Notes: generated by a model not told the origin, from the sequence alone. A stretch of DNA of 64,000 bases from Alkalibacillus silvisoli (GCF_039521975.1 NZ_BAAACZ010000010.1:1-64000); one strand, 5' to 3'; positions 51,942 through 60,910 are shown, counted from the stretch's first letter. Program-made: numbers and translations.

Positions 51942-53753
51942 ATGGCACAACGTTTAAAAAGACAAGACGTTCCTGTTGAACAGACATGGAAATTAGAAGA
52001 TTTATTTGAATCAAACGAGCAGTGGGAGAAAGAATTAAATGAGTTAGAGAATCTAACACCAGAAGTCACTCAATATAAAGGACGCCTTAACGAAGGTCCT
52101 GACGTTTTATTAGCTTGTTTAGATGCCCAGGCAGAAGTACAAAAGAAGGCAATCGTAGTTGGCACTTATGCGAATCTACGCTCTTCTGAAGACGGCACTA
52201 ATCCTGAAAATCAAGCTAATTCTGGTAAAGTGTCTCAAGCCTTCGCAAAAGTCCAAGCTGAGATGGCGTTTTTTGATTCAGAAGTATTAGCACTTCCAGA
52301 AGGCACAATCGAAAAATATTTAGACGAAAATGAAGACTTACAAGTTTATAAGAAGTCATTAGAAGATCTACTTGAACGTAAACCGTACACATTAGCACCT
52401 GAAACTGAAGAAGTGCTCGCATCTTTAGGTGAAGTTCATTCAGCACCTTACATGATCTATCAACGTAGTAAGTCATCTGATATGGCGTTTGAATCATTTA
52501 CAACAAGTGATGGGACTGAGTATACCAACTCGTTTGCTTTATTTGAAGATGAACACGAACTCTCATCAAGTACAGAGGTACGTCGTAAAGCGTATGACTC
52601 ATTCGTTAAAACTTTAAAACAATATGAAAACACCTATGCTGCAACGTACGCAACACAAGTAAAGAAAGAAGTTGCTCTAGCACGTGCGCGTGGTTATGAC
52701 TCAGTTACTCAGATGTTACTTCAACCACAAAAAGTAACAGAAGAGATGTATCATAATCAATTAGATGTTATTCAAAAGGAACTAGCACCACACATGCGTC
52801 GTTTTGCAAAGTTAAAGCAACAAGTATACGGTTTAGATCAATTACAGTTCGTTGACTTAAAAGCACCACTAGACCCTGAATTTGACCCTGAATCTTCATA
52901 TGAAGATGTGTCTAAAACAATTTTAGATGCTTTAAAGGTGATGGGGCCTGAATATACCGACATTATGGAGAAAGCTTTAAAAGAACGCTGGGTTGATTAT
53001 GCTGATAATATTGGTAAGTCAACGGGTGCTTTCTGCGCGAGTCCTTATGGGGTACACCCGTACATTTTATTAACGTATACAGGAAAAATGCGTGGTGCGT
53101 TCATTTTAGCTCATGAGTTAGGACATGCAGGCCACTTGCACTTAGCTAACAAGCACCAGCATATTTTTAATACAAGACCGTCGACTTATTTCATCGAAGC
53201 ACCATCGACGATGAATGAAATGTTACTAGCTGATCATTTACTAGAAAATACAGATGATCCACGTATGCGTCGTTGGGTAATTTTACAACTGTTAGGAACT
53301 TATTATCATAACTTTGTCACACACTTACTAGAAGGAGAATACCAACGCCGCGTTTATGAGTTAGCAGAGAAAGGTGTTCCATTAACAGCGAATACGTTAA
53401 AGGAAGAGAAGGGTGAGGCGTTACGTAACTTCTGGGGAGATGTTGTAGAAATTGACGAAGGTGCTGAATTAACCTGGATGCGACAACCCCATTACTACAT
53501 GGGATTATACCCTTATACTTACTCAGCTGGACTAACCGCTTCAACTGCCGTATCTCAGTTGTTTAAAGAAGAAGGTCAACCAGCAATCGATCGTTGGTTA
53601 GAAGTCTTGAAGATGGGCGGTACGAAAACGCCACAAGAGCTGATGAAATATGCGGGTGTTGATATGACGACTTCTGATGCCATTAAAAAAGCTGTTGATT
53701 ATGTGGGTACGTTAGTAGATGAGTTAGAAAAGAGCTATGAATTAGTAGATTAG
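51942..53753 (+). CDS. pepF: oligoendopeptidase F
   Basis: 603 aa, M3B zinc peptidase in the cytosol that cuts peptides of roughly 7-17 residues. The zinc site AHELGHAGH lies near residues 387-395, with the third ligand Glu in FIEAPSTMNEMLLADHLL near 418. N-terminal QTWKLEDLFESNEQWEKEL is the usual PepF start. Strong GAGGAGG before ATG 51942. Single gene with terminator. Confidence 0.95.
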   Translation: MAQRLKRQDVPVEQTWKLEDLFESNEQWEKELNELENLTPEVTQYKGRLNEGPDVLLACLDAQAEVQKKAIVVGTYANLRSSEDGTNPENQANSGKVSQAFAKVQAEMAFFDSEVLALPEGTIEKYLDENEDLQVYKKSLEDLLERKPYTLAPETEEVLASLGEVHSAPYMIYQRSKSSDMAFESFTTSDGTEYTNSFALFEDEHELSSSTEVRRKAYDSFVKTLKQYENTYAATYATQVKKEVALARARGYDSVTQMLLQPQKVTEEMYHNQLDVIQKELAPHMRRFAKLKQQVYGLDQLQFVDLKAPLDPEFDPESSYEDVSKTILDALKVMGPEYTDIMEKALKERWVDYADNIGKSTGAFCASPYGVHPYILLTYTGKMRGAFILAHELGHAGHLHLANKHQHIFNTRPSTYFIEAPSTMNEMLLADHLLENTDDPRMRRWVILQLLGTYYHNFVTHLLEGEYQRRVYELAEKGVPLTANTLKEEKGEALRNFWGDVVEIDEGAELTWMRQPHYYMGLYPYTYSAGLTASTAVSQLFKEEGQPAIDRWLEVLKMGGTKTPQELMKYAGVDMTTSDAIKKAVDYVGTLVDELEKSYELVD

Positions 53754-53782
53754 ATATAAACTGAATCATGATGCCTTCAACA

Positions 53783-53818
53783 AGAAAAGGCAAGTGCATA
53801 TTAACACTTGCCTTTTCT
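53783..53818. terminator. bidirectional terminator
   Basis: A perfect 14-bp stem (53783-53796 with 53805-53818), 8-nt loop, lies between pepF and the minus-strand gene at 53851. Confidence 0.9.
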
Positions 53819-53850
53819 ATATATAGATTTAGGGAGTATACATAATGAAA

Positions 53851-54153
53851 TCAACTACATTTTTTATAATCTACCATTATTGCTTCAGCTTGATTAAAAT
53901 CCTTCTTATGGACGAGCAGTCGAATCGTTGTACCTAATTCAGACCCTCCGTGAACAATCACACCCATTTTAGAAGTGGTATTTTGTAGACGGCATCTTAC
54001 ACCTTGTTCACGTAAATAAGTATATCGTCGATTGATTTCATTAGGCCTGTAACCTGCTGTTTCATATAATGTTTGGTAAAATCGCAAATCTCTATATCTT
54101 AACACGATAACTATTAATGAGAGTGCAACTAATATAATGAGTGGATTTGCCAT
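53851..54153 (-). CDS. hypothetical membrane-anchored protein
   Basis: 100 aa. One N-terminal membrane helix (LIILVALSLIVIVLRY), then a soluble part of about 75 residues: a helix (YQTLYETAGYRPNEINRRYTYLREQGV) and a small alpha-beta domain (VIVHGGSELGTTIRLLVHKKDFNQAEAIM in pieces). The last part recalls the DUF2007-like two-strand/helix units, weakly. Function unknown. Confidence 0.6.
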   Translation of the reverse strand: MANPLIILVALSLIVIVLRYRDLRFYQTLYETAGYRPNEINRRYTYLREQGVRCRLQNTTSKMGVIVHGGSELGTTIRLLVHKKDFNQAEAIMVDYKKCS

Positions 54154-54178
54154 ATCATCACCCTTATTGAGTTCGCCT

Positions 54179-54532
54179 TTAATTTAAATAATTGCTTAGC
54201 TCTTTAAGATCTCTTGTTTTTAACTCGACCCCTTCATGACTAAATAATAAGTATGTTGGGTATTCTTTAATCTCAGGATATTTTGGAATAATCCTTTTCT
54301 AAATCATCCCATGCATAAGCTGTCGTCATCACTTGATTTAAATTCAATTGTGCTAAATCTGATACAACACTATTATTAATTCTACTAATCTGATCTTCAT
54401 CTTTTACAACAATCGTTAAATTATATAATCGAACATCGGAGCAGTCGGCTTGTGTTCTGCTGCTAAGGTGTCTTCATCATAATGATTACAGCCACTCAAT
54501 GTTATAACTAGTAAAATTAATAATAGCTTCAT
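54179..54532 (-). pseudogene. lipoprotein gene with two frameshifts
   Basis: ATG 54532 starts KLLLILLVITLSGC, a signal peptide with lipobox LSGC. The frame breaks after APMFDYII; the next frame continues VRLYNLTIVVKDEDQISRIN and SDLAQLNLNQVMTTAYAWDD; after a second shift IIPKYPEIKEYPTYLLFSHE and LKTRDLKELSNYLN follow to TAA 54179. Joined, the protein would have about 115 residues. No homology recognised. Both breaks lie in A/T runs, so sequencing error is possible though two are less likely. Confidence 0.72.
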
Positions 54533-54577
54533 ATTTTGAACTCCATCCTTAGTGACTCTAAGCAAAAAAATGGGGGA

Positions 54578-54608
54578 CATCCTCCTTAATACCGAATTAA
54601 GGAGGATG
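54578..54608. repeat. perfect 13-bp hairpin
   Basis: CATCCTCCTTAAT - ACCGA - ATTAAGGAGGATG. In the minus direction a T run follows after six bases, so it may end the peptide transcript at 54762. In the plus direction it carries AAGGAGG and is followed by a 28-codon frame at 54618-54701 (GTG start, KPLQERDLVLNHSFIKKVI); neither role is proven. Confidence 0.55.
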
Positions 54609-54761
54609 CGGCTGAGGTGAAACCATTACAAGAGCGTGATCTTGTATTAAATCATTCGTTCATCAAAAAAGTGATTGCCCTTAATCTATTAGATGATTAA
54701 TGGGTACAGGGACTTAAGTTTTACGAGCCATACTGGGTTCAGTATGTATGACTCAAATAAA

Positions 54762-54884
54762 TTAGTGCATGTCAGGTAATTCTAAAACAGTGATTGGACC
54801 TGACTCATCTCCTACTGCTGTTTCGGTTGGGGTTAGACCGAAAATAGCTCCTAGAAGAATTGTAAGTACTAGTAGTTTTTTCAT
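54762..54884 (-). CDS. PapR-like secreted signalling propeptide
   Basis: 40 aa, below normal gene-calling limits. ATG 54884 after GGGAGG. Basic start MKK, hydrophobic LLVLTILLGAIFGL, then a short polar part ending in ITVLELPDMH. This is the plan of PapR-type and Phr-type pheromone precursors, exported by Sec and trimmed outside the cell. PapR of B. cereus ends in DLPFEF or DLPFEY, so LELPDMH is a strikingly similar C-terminus. It is divergent from the PlcR-like receptor gene at 55057. Confidence 0.72.
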   Translation of the reverse strand: MKKLLVLTILLGAIFGLTPTETAVGDESGPITVLELPDMH

Positions 54885-55024
54885 CCTTTCTACACCTCCC
54901 TCAATCAATCTATACACATTATGTACTGTGACAAGAGATTTGTAAAAACGCTTTAAAGTTGACTATAATAGATTTGAAGCGTTTTATACATAATTTTCGC
55001 TCTTTTCCACACTTTTTTAAAAAA

Positions 55025-55042
55025 TTATGCGTTTTTGCATAA
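55025..55042 (+). promoter_or_regulatory. PlcR-box-like palindrome
   Basis: TATGCGTTTTTGCATA (55026-55041) departs at one fixed base from the PlcR box TATGnAnnnnTnCATA; the arms TTATGC/GCATAA are perfect. It ends 15 bp before the receptor start codon, touching its ribosome site, so binding there would more likely repress than activate. Confidence 0.6.
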
Positions 55043-55056
55043 AAGGGAGAGTATCT

Positions 55057-55938
55057 ATGAATTTAACCGTTGGGGAGAAAATAAATGATTTAAGAAAACG
55101 ACTTAACATTTCTCAAGCAGGCTTGGCAAATGGAGTGTGTTCACAATCGGAACTTAGTAGGATCGAACGCGATCAGCACCAGCCCTCTTATATCACATTA
55201 AAAGGAATAGCAGATAAGCTGGGAGTTCATATCACTTATTTCCTTGCTGACTCAGATAGTGAACGTGAAGATTATTTAAATGAAGTATGGTCACAATTAG
55301 AACAAGCTAGAAGGGATAGAGACTATGTAATAATCAAAGAAATTGTAAAATTAGAACAAGACAATCCTTTATTTCAGACTCAACAGGCTCGAAGACACTT
55401 GATGTGGCACAAGGCGATATTACAATATCATATAGATAAAGATTTTAAAGCTGCAATAAACACTTTAAAAGACTGTCTTTCTCTATCCTCATTTGACAGA
55501 TTTTCCGCTGAAATAAACATTCAAGTTTTATGCAGTTTAGGAATAATGTTTAGACTTGAGGGTGACCTTTTAGAAGCTAAAAATTACCACGAACAAGCTT
55601 ATGATTTAATCAATGAAATAACTAATTTAAAAGACAAAAGAATTATTGCAAAAGTTAGGTTTAATCTAGCTAAAGTATATACTGATCTAAATGAATTAGA
55701 TAAATCTTTAGAAGTTTGTAAACATGGTTTAGCATACTGCAGAGAACAAGAAGATTTATTTGCCTTTGCTGACTTCCATTATCAAATTGGTCATAACCTT
55801 ATAAAAAAAGGACAGACCGACAAAGGAATTAAATATTGGGAAAAAGCAAAGTTTCTTTTTGAGTTACAAGGAAAGACGCAACTTGCTGAGATTATTGAAC
55901 ATGACATCGAAACCTTCCAGGAACATGAATGGGTCTAA
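55057..55938 (+). CDS. PlcR-like RNPP-family peptide-responsive regulator
   Basis: 293 aa. XRE-type HTH at residues 5-60 (GEKINDLRKRLNISQAGLANGVCSQSELSRIERDQHQPSYITLKGIADKLGV in pieces), then five or so TPR units (FSAEINIQVLCSLGIMFRLEGDLLEAKNYHEQAYDLI; KVRFNLAKVYTDLNELDKSLEVCKHGLAYC; DFHYQIGHNLIKKGQTDKGIKYWEKAK, in pieces). This is the PlcR/PrgX/NprR architecture; length is that of PlcR (285). The frame opens at ATG 55027 inside the palindrome; ATG 55057 after AAAGGGAG is the start. It most likely binds the peptide from the divergent 40-aa gene. Confidence 0.85.
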   Translation: MNLTVGEKINDLRKRLNISQAGLANGVCSQSELSRIERDQHQPSYITLKGIADKLGVHITYFLADSDSEREDYLNEVWSQLEQARRDRDYVIIKEIVKLEQDNPLFQTQQARRHLMWHKAILQYHIDKDFKAAINTLKDCLSLSSFDRFSAEINIQVLCSLGIMFRLEGDLLEAKNYHEQAYDLINEITNLKDKRIIAKVRFNLAKVYTDLNELDKSLEVCKHGLAYCREQEDLFAFADFHYQIGHNLIKKGQTDKGIKYWEKAKFLFELQGKTQLAEIIEHDIETFQEHEWV

Positions 55939-55950
55939 AATTTCCCACGA

Positions 55951-55980
55951 AAAAGCAATGGGGTGACACCCATTGCTTTT
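55951..55980. terminator. bidirectional terminator
   Basis: A perfect 12-bp stem AAAAGCAATGGG - GTGACA - CCCATTGCTTTT between the convergent receptor genes. Confidence 0.88.
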
Positions 55981-56067
55981 AATCTAATAAACATATAAAA
56001 TATCATAACACTTTTGACTCTAAATGTTTAGGTTTTATTTTAAAATCAAGACTTTTACACTAGAATT

Positions 56068-56940
56068 TTATTTGTATCTAAGTATTAATTTCATATATCT
56101 CTCTGCATCTTGTGCTAAGTTTGACGCTTGAAATTGATTGAGTAGATCAACAGCCCCTTTAACCATTTCTACACCTTCTGTTATATTTCCTTTTTTCACT
56201 TCATATAACCCTCTTAACTGCATCATATTCGATTTTAATACGAAGTCTGATTCCAGACAATTTGCTTCTAATGCTTCCAAGAAATATAGAAATGCTTGTG
56301 TGTTAATTAGTCTATTTGGTTGATTAATAGGCCCTAATAAGGAACTTAAAGTATTTAATAAAATATTGTTAATCGTGTCTCTCACTTGAGGTTGGTAATG
56401 GTAATTTTTACTCTTTTTATAGGCTTCTTTAGTTAGTGTGATTACCATGATCTCATCTAATACCATCATCACCGAACTGTACAATCTCAACTCGTAAAGT
56501 GTCCAAGCTTCAACTTTAAAGAGATAATCCTTTATTTCTTGTAACTCACCATCTTCTTGCTCCATTTCTCTATTTTTAGCTAGACTTTCATATATTTTCA
56601 CTAAATCGGCTTGAAGGCGGTATCGCCGTAATCCATGTTCTTCCCATTGACTCATTTGCCCTTTATGCATCTCTTGTAGCAGGTTAACATCCCTCTTCAC
56701 ATAGGCGTCATAGGCTTGGTTAAAAAATTCGATTATACCCGGTGGCCTCTCACCATCATGATGAATAAACAAAAACTCATCTAAAGTTAAACCAATCCGC
56801 TCCAAAAAATCATATAAGTCTTGGATCGATATATCAGATTCTCCTGTCTCAAATTTTGACAAAAAAGAAACAGATCCTATATCTTCTAACGTAAAACCCT
56901 TTTGTTCCCGGATTTTACGAAATGTGTGTCCATAGTTCAT
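56068..56940 (-). CDS. Rgg/GadR/MutR-like regulator
   Basis: 290 aa. HTH at residues 5-60 (YGHTFRKIREQKGFTLEDIGSVSFLSKFETGESDISIQDLYDFLERIGLTLDEF in pieces), with the Rgg-type SFLSKFE...S...L..L..I....EF pattern, followed by a helical repeat domain as in Rgg proteins. Rgg proteins read short hydrophobic peptides; no SHP-like gene was found in the 57-kb neighbourhood. ATG 56940 is preferred over 56958. It is convergent with the PlcR-like gene, which places two RNPP-type regulators side by side. Confidence 0.82.
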   Translation of the reverse strand: MNYGHTFRKIREQKGFTLEDIGSVSFLSKFETGESDISIQDLYDFLERIGLTLDEFLFIHHDGERPPGIIEFFNQAYDAYVKRDVNLLQEMHKGQMSQWEEHGLRRYRLQADLVKIYESLAKNREMEQEDGELQEIKDYLFKVEAWTLYELRLYSSVMMVLDEIMVITLTKEAYKKSKNYHYQPQVRDTINNILLNTLSSLLGPINQPNRLINTQAFLYFLEALEANCLESDFVLKSNMMQLRGLYEVKKGNITEGVEMVKGAVDLLNQFQASNLAQDAERYMKLILRYK

Positions 56941-57102
56941 GACATCATTCCCTTTCAAAGTCCACTAATTAAGAATTTAAAATAATTCTTATATATTATA
57001 TTTACACTTACTCATAATCGGGACTGCTCATGACACAACATTATGTGATTGATCAAGCCTAATTCAAAGGAGTAACCCCTAAATAAAAGGGAGTCATCTC
57101 CA

Positions 57103-58029
57103 CTATCTTCTTTCAATTTCATAGCCTTTTTCTTCTAATAACTCAATAATATTACCTTCTCCAAAGAAATGGAGGGCTCCTGCAGCAACAAATAGTGTAT
57201 CAGCATCGTGATTTTGAACCACTTCATCTACACGTTCAGCCATCCGCTCATCTCGATTAAATAACATTTCATTCAAATAAGTTTCTTCTATGTTAGGGTT
57301 TTCTGATTCCTCTGAGATTTTTCGTTCATGGTTAATTAACGCTTCTTCACCAGCACGAAAAGCTGTAACTGATTTTTCTATTTCTTCATCAAACACTTCT
57401 TTTGTATGTTCTAATGTCTCCTCAAGCATGTAAATTTGATAGTTCATATCACGAGCTCGTACTGCTTGTAAACGCTCTTCATAATCTTCTAATGCCATTG
57501 AATCAGCATTTTCTAATACATTTTCATACAAATAACTCTCTACACCATATTCAAAGTCATAATCGGACTCTATAATAAGCATTTCGTTATATAGCTCTTC
57601 TACAATCCAAGGTTGCAAGACGTTTAACATTTCATATTCAATGCCTGGGTTCTCTGCAATCCACTCTACCTCCTCAATATATTTCTCATCTAAGTAATCT
57701 TCTAATCTCTCACCTTCATTCAATGTTATATACTGCTCTTGAATACTCACCATTTCTTCACTTCTTTGTTCGTCACTTGCATCAATTTCAGTTAATAATA
57801 AATCCGCTTCATCCATCGCCATTTCGATTTCATCTCGCAAAGGGTACATCTCTTCTACCCCAACGTGGACTGTGCCAAGAAAATAAATAGTTTTATCATG
57901 ATGCTCTGCCTCCCAGAAAAAACCTTCACTTCTCTCAGGTATATCAACATCACTAACATCGAGCGAATCACTTTGACAACCTGTAACAACGATAAGTGAA
58001 ATTGCTAATAATACCAGCATTTTTTTCAT
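57103..58029 (-). CDS. TraB/GumN-family lipoprotein
   Basis: About 308 aa. Signal peptide MKKMLVLLAISLIVVTGC with lipobox VTGC, so exported and lipid-anchored. FWEAEHHDKTIYFLGTVHVG near 35-55, MDEADLLLTEID near 70 and the end TLFVAAGALHFFGEGNIIELLEEKGYEIERR (pieces) are the GxxH, E and GALH motifs of the TraB/GumN (TIKI-like) fold, thought to be metal-dependent peptidases. Start at ATG 58029 after GAGGAGAG; the longer frame to 58065 is rejected. It sits beside the peptide-signalling genes, where a peptidase would fit, as inference. Confidence 0.85.
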   Translation of the reverse strand: MKKMLVLLAISLIVVTGCQSDSLDVSDVDIPERSEGFFWEAEHHDKTIYFLGTVHVGVEEMYPLRDEIEMAMDEADLLLTEIDASDEQRSEEMVSIQEQYITLNEGERLEDYLDEKYIEEVEWIAENPGIEYEMLNVLQPWIVEELYNEMLIIESDYDFEYGVESYLYENVLENADSMALEDYEERLQAVRARDMNYQIYMLEETLEHTKEVFDEEIEKSVTAFRAGEEALINHERKISEESENPNIEETYLNEMLFNRDERMAERVDEVVQNHDADTLFVAAGALHFFGEGNIIELLEEKGYEIERR

Positions 58030-58092
58030 ATGTAATCTCTCCTCACTTCGATCACTATACTCCATACGTTACAATTTACTAGAAAATTAAAA

Positions 58093-58119
58093 TGAACCTC
58101 CCAGGCAATAAGAGGTTCA
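58093..58119 (-). terminator. terminator of the decayed lipoprotein copy
   Basis: TGAACCTC / GAGGTTCA stem with UUUUAAUUUU after it on the minus strand. Confidence 0.7.
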
Positions 58120-58137
58120 CCTTCTTATAAATCATAT

Positions 58138-58330
58138 TTATTTCCTTTCAATTTCATAACCTTTTTCTTCTAATAGTTCAATAATGTTACCTGGTGCAAA
58201 GAAATGAGAAAAACCAACAGCAACCATGATTGTATCTGCCTAAATAATCCTTCAAGCTTTCACCACTAGGTAAGAAAGATTTAGTAGGTTGTGCCTCAGT
58301 TTCTTATAAGACATGCGGACTTTACCCATT
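58138..58330 (-). pseudogene. decayed second copy of the TraB/GumN lipoprotein
   Basis: The 3' part (to TAA 58138) encodes ADTIMVAVGFSHFFAPG then NIIELLEEKGYEIERK, nearly the C-terminus of the intact gene at 57103. Just upstream, in another frame, LPSGESLKDYLG matches LNEGERLEDYLD of the intact protein. So a large internal deletion has removed most of a tandem duplicate. Confidence 0.82.
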
Positions 58331-58455
58331 ATAAATATTGCTAATTTTCTACTATTATTTTAACATAATTTTACTCACTATGATTATAGAGTGATTCATC
58401 GTTTAATTTGTAATATTATAGATTATAACGAATTAAATGAAGGGAATGAGCTAAC

Positions 58456-59130
58456 ATGAAACGAGTAGTTGTATCTCATAGCGGTGGAAAGGATTCTATG
58501 CTTGCATTACACCGCATCATTGAACGTGATGATGTTATAGTTGACAGGCTTTTAACAACTGTTAATGAAACTTACAATAGAACGAGTGTTCACGGTAATC
58601 GGGAAGAATTACTAGATTTACAAGCTGATGCATTAGACCTTACGCTTCAAAAAGTCTACTTACCCCAATCACCGACGAACGAACAGTATAACAACCTTAT
58701 GAAAGAAGCACTGCAAGAGGCTGTAAATGATGGCGTGACTCACATTGTTTATGGCGATATCAATTTAGCTGATATTCGTGCTTTCCGTGAACAACAAGTA
58801 GAAGATTTAGCACTAGAGGCCATTTTTCCTTTATGGAATGAGTCAACAGAAAAGCTAATAAATGAATTTATACAACTGGGATATAAAACGCTCATAACAA
58901 CTATTGATCCAAGTCGTGTTCCACGTGAATTTTTAGGAGCTAGTTTAGATGAAGGTACAGTAGAGAGGTTGCCTTATGACGTTGATGTTTGTGGTGAGAA
59001 TGGTGAGTTTCACACCTTTGTTGTCGATGGGCCGTTATTTAAAAAACCACTTCCTGTCAAGCTAGGTGAAAGCGTTGTAGAAGAGCCGTTTTATACTTAT
59101 CAGGATGTTGTTAGAGACAGAGTGGATTAA
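58456..59130 (+). CDS. Dph6/MJ0570-like ATP-pyrophosphatase
   Basis: 224 aa. N-terminal VVVSHSGGKDSMLALHR holds the SGGKDS ATP-pyrophosphatase loop; DVCGENGEFHTFVVDGPLF near 180-198 is the family's C-terminal signature. Archaeal and eukaryotic relatives amidate diphthine on EF2; bacteria lack diphthamide, so the bacterial substrate is unknown. ATG 58456 has a modest GGGAATGAG site. Single gene with terminator. Confidence 0.87.
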   Translation: MKRVVVSHSGGKDSMLALHRIIERDDVIVDRLLTTVNETYNRTSVHGNREELLDLQADALDLTLQKVYLPQSPTNEQYNNLMKEALQEAVNDGVTHIVYGDINLADIRAFREQQVEDLALEAIFPLWNESTEKLINEFIQLGYKTLITTIDPSRVPREFLGASLDEGTVERLPYDVDVCGENGEFHTFVVDGPLFKKPLPVKLGESVVEEPFYTYQDVVRDRVD

Positions 59131-59189
59131 GTGAGCACCTAAATAATAAAAATTTCGCTTAATTAACTTCAAGTACCGCCCGATTAAAT

Positions 59190-59224
59190 AAAATCGCCGG
59201 ATTCACTATTATTCCGGCGATTTT
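59190..59224. terminator. bidirectional terminator
   Basis: A perfect 12-bp stem AAAATCGCCGGA / TCCGGCGATTTT between the convergent Dph6-like and oxidase genes. Confidence 0.9.
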
Positions 59225-59230
59225 ACCATT

Positions 59231-60343
59231 CTATTTAATTGCTTCGTTGACATCGTACTGCCCTAAATCTAGATCAACGTCTTCACCCAAAGCTAAATCC
59301 GCTAGCACTGATCCTAAATATGGGCCTGCAGTTAAACCTGTGGCACCAAGACCATTAGCCACTAGCAACCCGTCATAGCCAGGCATTGATCCAATGACAG
59401 GCAAGTAACCTGGTGTATAAGGTCTAAATCCAACACGAGTTTCAATAATAGAAGCATCATCTAAACCAGGTGCAACGGTTAACGCCTTATCTAAAATTTC
59501 ACGAACTCCACCTGCTGTTGCACGATGATCAAAATCAGCATGATCTGTACGTGTTGCGCCAACAACAACTCGGCCACCTGAAAAAGTTAATAAATAAGCA
59601 TTACTAGGAGGCATGACAACTGGCCAATCAGCTGTGTTTTCTCCAATTAAATCTAAATGGAGAATTTGAGCGCGTTGAATTGTCACATCATAATCAACAC
59701 CAATCGGCTCGACTAATTGCCTAGACCACGCACCAGCAGTATCAATTACTTGGTCCGCTTCAAGAACCTCACCATTCACCTTAACACCTGTTACACGACT
59801 TCCCACTGCTATTAACTGTGCATCACCTTCCATCACAGTAGCTCCATGCTTTTTAGCAGCACGGATCAACGAATTACGAATAGCTCGCCCATTTACACGT
59901 GCACCACCACTGACATATACAGATGCATACTCCTCAGCTAAAGGTGGAAATAATTCTCTAGTTTCCTCACGTGAAAGAAGCTTAATCTCTCCCATTTCTG
60001 GTGCATCTTCTCGGCGTTTTTCCGCTCGTTCTACCATTTGTTCTAACTTTTTTTGGTCTGTATGTAAACTGATCGTCCCTACACGTTTATAGCCTGTATT
60101 CTTTTCCCCTTCTGCATTTAACTGTTCTACAAGTTCTGGGTAGTATCGTGCACCATTTTTCACTAATTGATACCACGCTTTATTACGACGCTGAGATAAC
60201 CAAGGACAAACAATTCCAGCTGCGGCATCCGTTGCTTGTCCTTGGTCGTTACGGTCAATTAATGTGACTTGTTCGCCTTTTCTTGCTAAATGATAAGCTG
60301 TCGAGGCACCTAGAATGCCACCACCAACTATAATATAACTCAA
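59231..60343 (-). CDS. FAD-dependent amino-acid oxidase/dehydrogenase (DAO family)
   Basis: 370 aa. Rossmann FAD site YIIVGGGILGASTAYHLARKGEQVTLIDR (pieces, residues 3-31), and the C-terminal GLLVANGLGATGLTAGP near 333-349. DAO-family proteins include glycine oxidase ThiO, sarcosine oxidase and DadA. ThiO is unlikely, because it is far from the thi operon, which has its own thiH, and has no TPP element. Substrate unknown. The DUF2269 gene lies 17 bp upstream and may be cotranscribed. Confidence 0.88.
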   Translation of the reverse strand: MSYIIVGGGILGASTAYHLARKGEQVTLIDRNDQGQATDAAAGIVCPWLSQRRNKAWYQLVKNGARYYPELVEQLNAEGEKNTGYKRVGTISLHTDQKKLEQMVERAEKRREDAPEMGEIKLLSREETRELFPPLAEEYASVYVSGGARVNGRAIRNSLIRAAKKHGATVMEGDAQLIAVGSRVTGVKVNGEVLEADQVIDTAGAWSRQLVEPIGVDYDVTIQRAQILHLDLIGENTADWPVVMPPSNAYLLTFSGGRVVVGATRTDHADFDHRATAGGVREILDKALTVAPGLDDASIIETRVGFRPYTPGYLPVIGSMPGYDGLLVANGLGATGLTAGPYLGSVLADLALGEDVDLDLGQYDVNEAIK

Positions 60344-60360
60344 AACTTCCTCACCACTTT

Positions 60361-60813
60361 CTAAAACGGTTTTAAAACCATTAGTACTATAATTATGACA
60401 AAAATCGTGTTTACCATATATTCGATGCGATAGAGTCTTTTAGCTAAAGGAAAATAATGATTAGGAATGTCTTCACTGTAAGTCTGTTCAAGCAATTCTT
60501 TAATAGGTTTAGAACGCTTTTTCAAAACAGTTGGCCCCATAATTAATGCGAATAAAAATAAGATAAGACTCACGACATACCAGCCTTGCTGAAATAAACT
60601 GGGGGTTAAAAAGCCCATCCACAAACCCGTAATGAGTAAAAGTGTTCCACCAATCATAACAAAATAATGGAGTTGTTGCTTTACTTTATATCCATGCCTT
60701 AATTCAGTTATATTGGTTGCGGATTTTGTCACACGAGTCAAAATAAAACCTGGTCCCATTCCTATAATGGCTGAAACAATATGAATCAATACTAAAGAAC
60801 CATATAACGTCAT
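60361..60813 (-). CDS. DUF2269-type membrane protein
   Basis: 150 aa with four membrane helices (residues 5-24, 48-68, 78-96, 128-148). The start LYGSLVLIHIVSAIIGMGPGFI with His near residue 11 and a second His in LHYFVMIGGTLLLITGLWMG fits DUF2269, a helical family of unknown role. Probably cotranscribed with the oxidase downstream. Confidence 0.75.
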   Translation of the reverse strand: MTLYGSLVLIHIVSAIIGMGPGFILTRVTKSATNITELRHGYKVKQQLHYFVMIGGTLLLITGLWMGFLTPSLFQQGWYVVSLILFLFALIMGPTVLKKRSKPIKELLEQTYSEDIPNHYFPLAKRLYRIEYMVNTIFVIIIVLMVLKPF

Positions 60814-60910
60814 GATGCCACCTCCCCACCTATTATAACGCGAATGCTCCTTATATAAAGTGACAGACTTTGAAAATACTCTTACAATAAGTTAAAGAGG
60901 AGTGATTATC

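Noticed and set aside
54618..54701. 28-codon ORF after the 54578 hairpin
   Set aside because: It has a GTG start and GGAGGATG in the hairpin arm, but no recognised family and no other support; kept only as a note.
59231..60343. Glycine oxidase ThiO
   Set aside because: Far from the thi operon, which has thiH; only general DAO-family motifs are seen.
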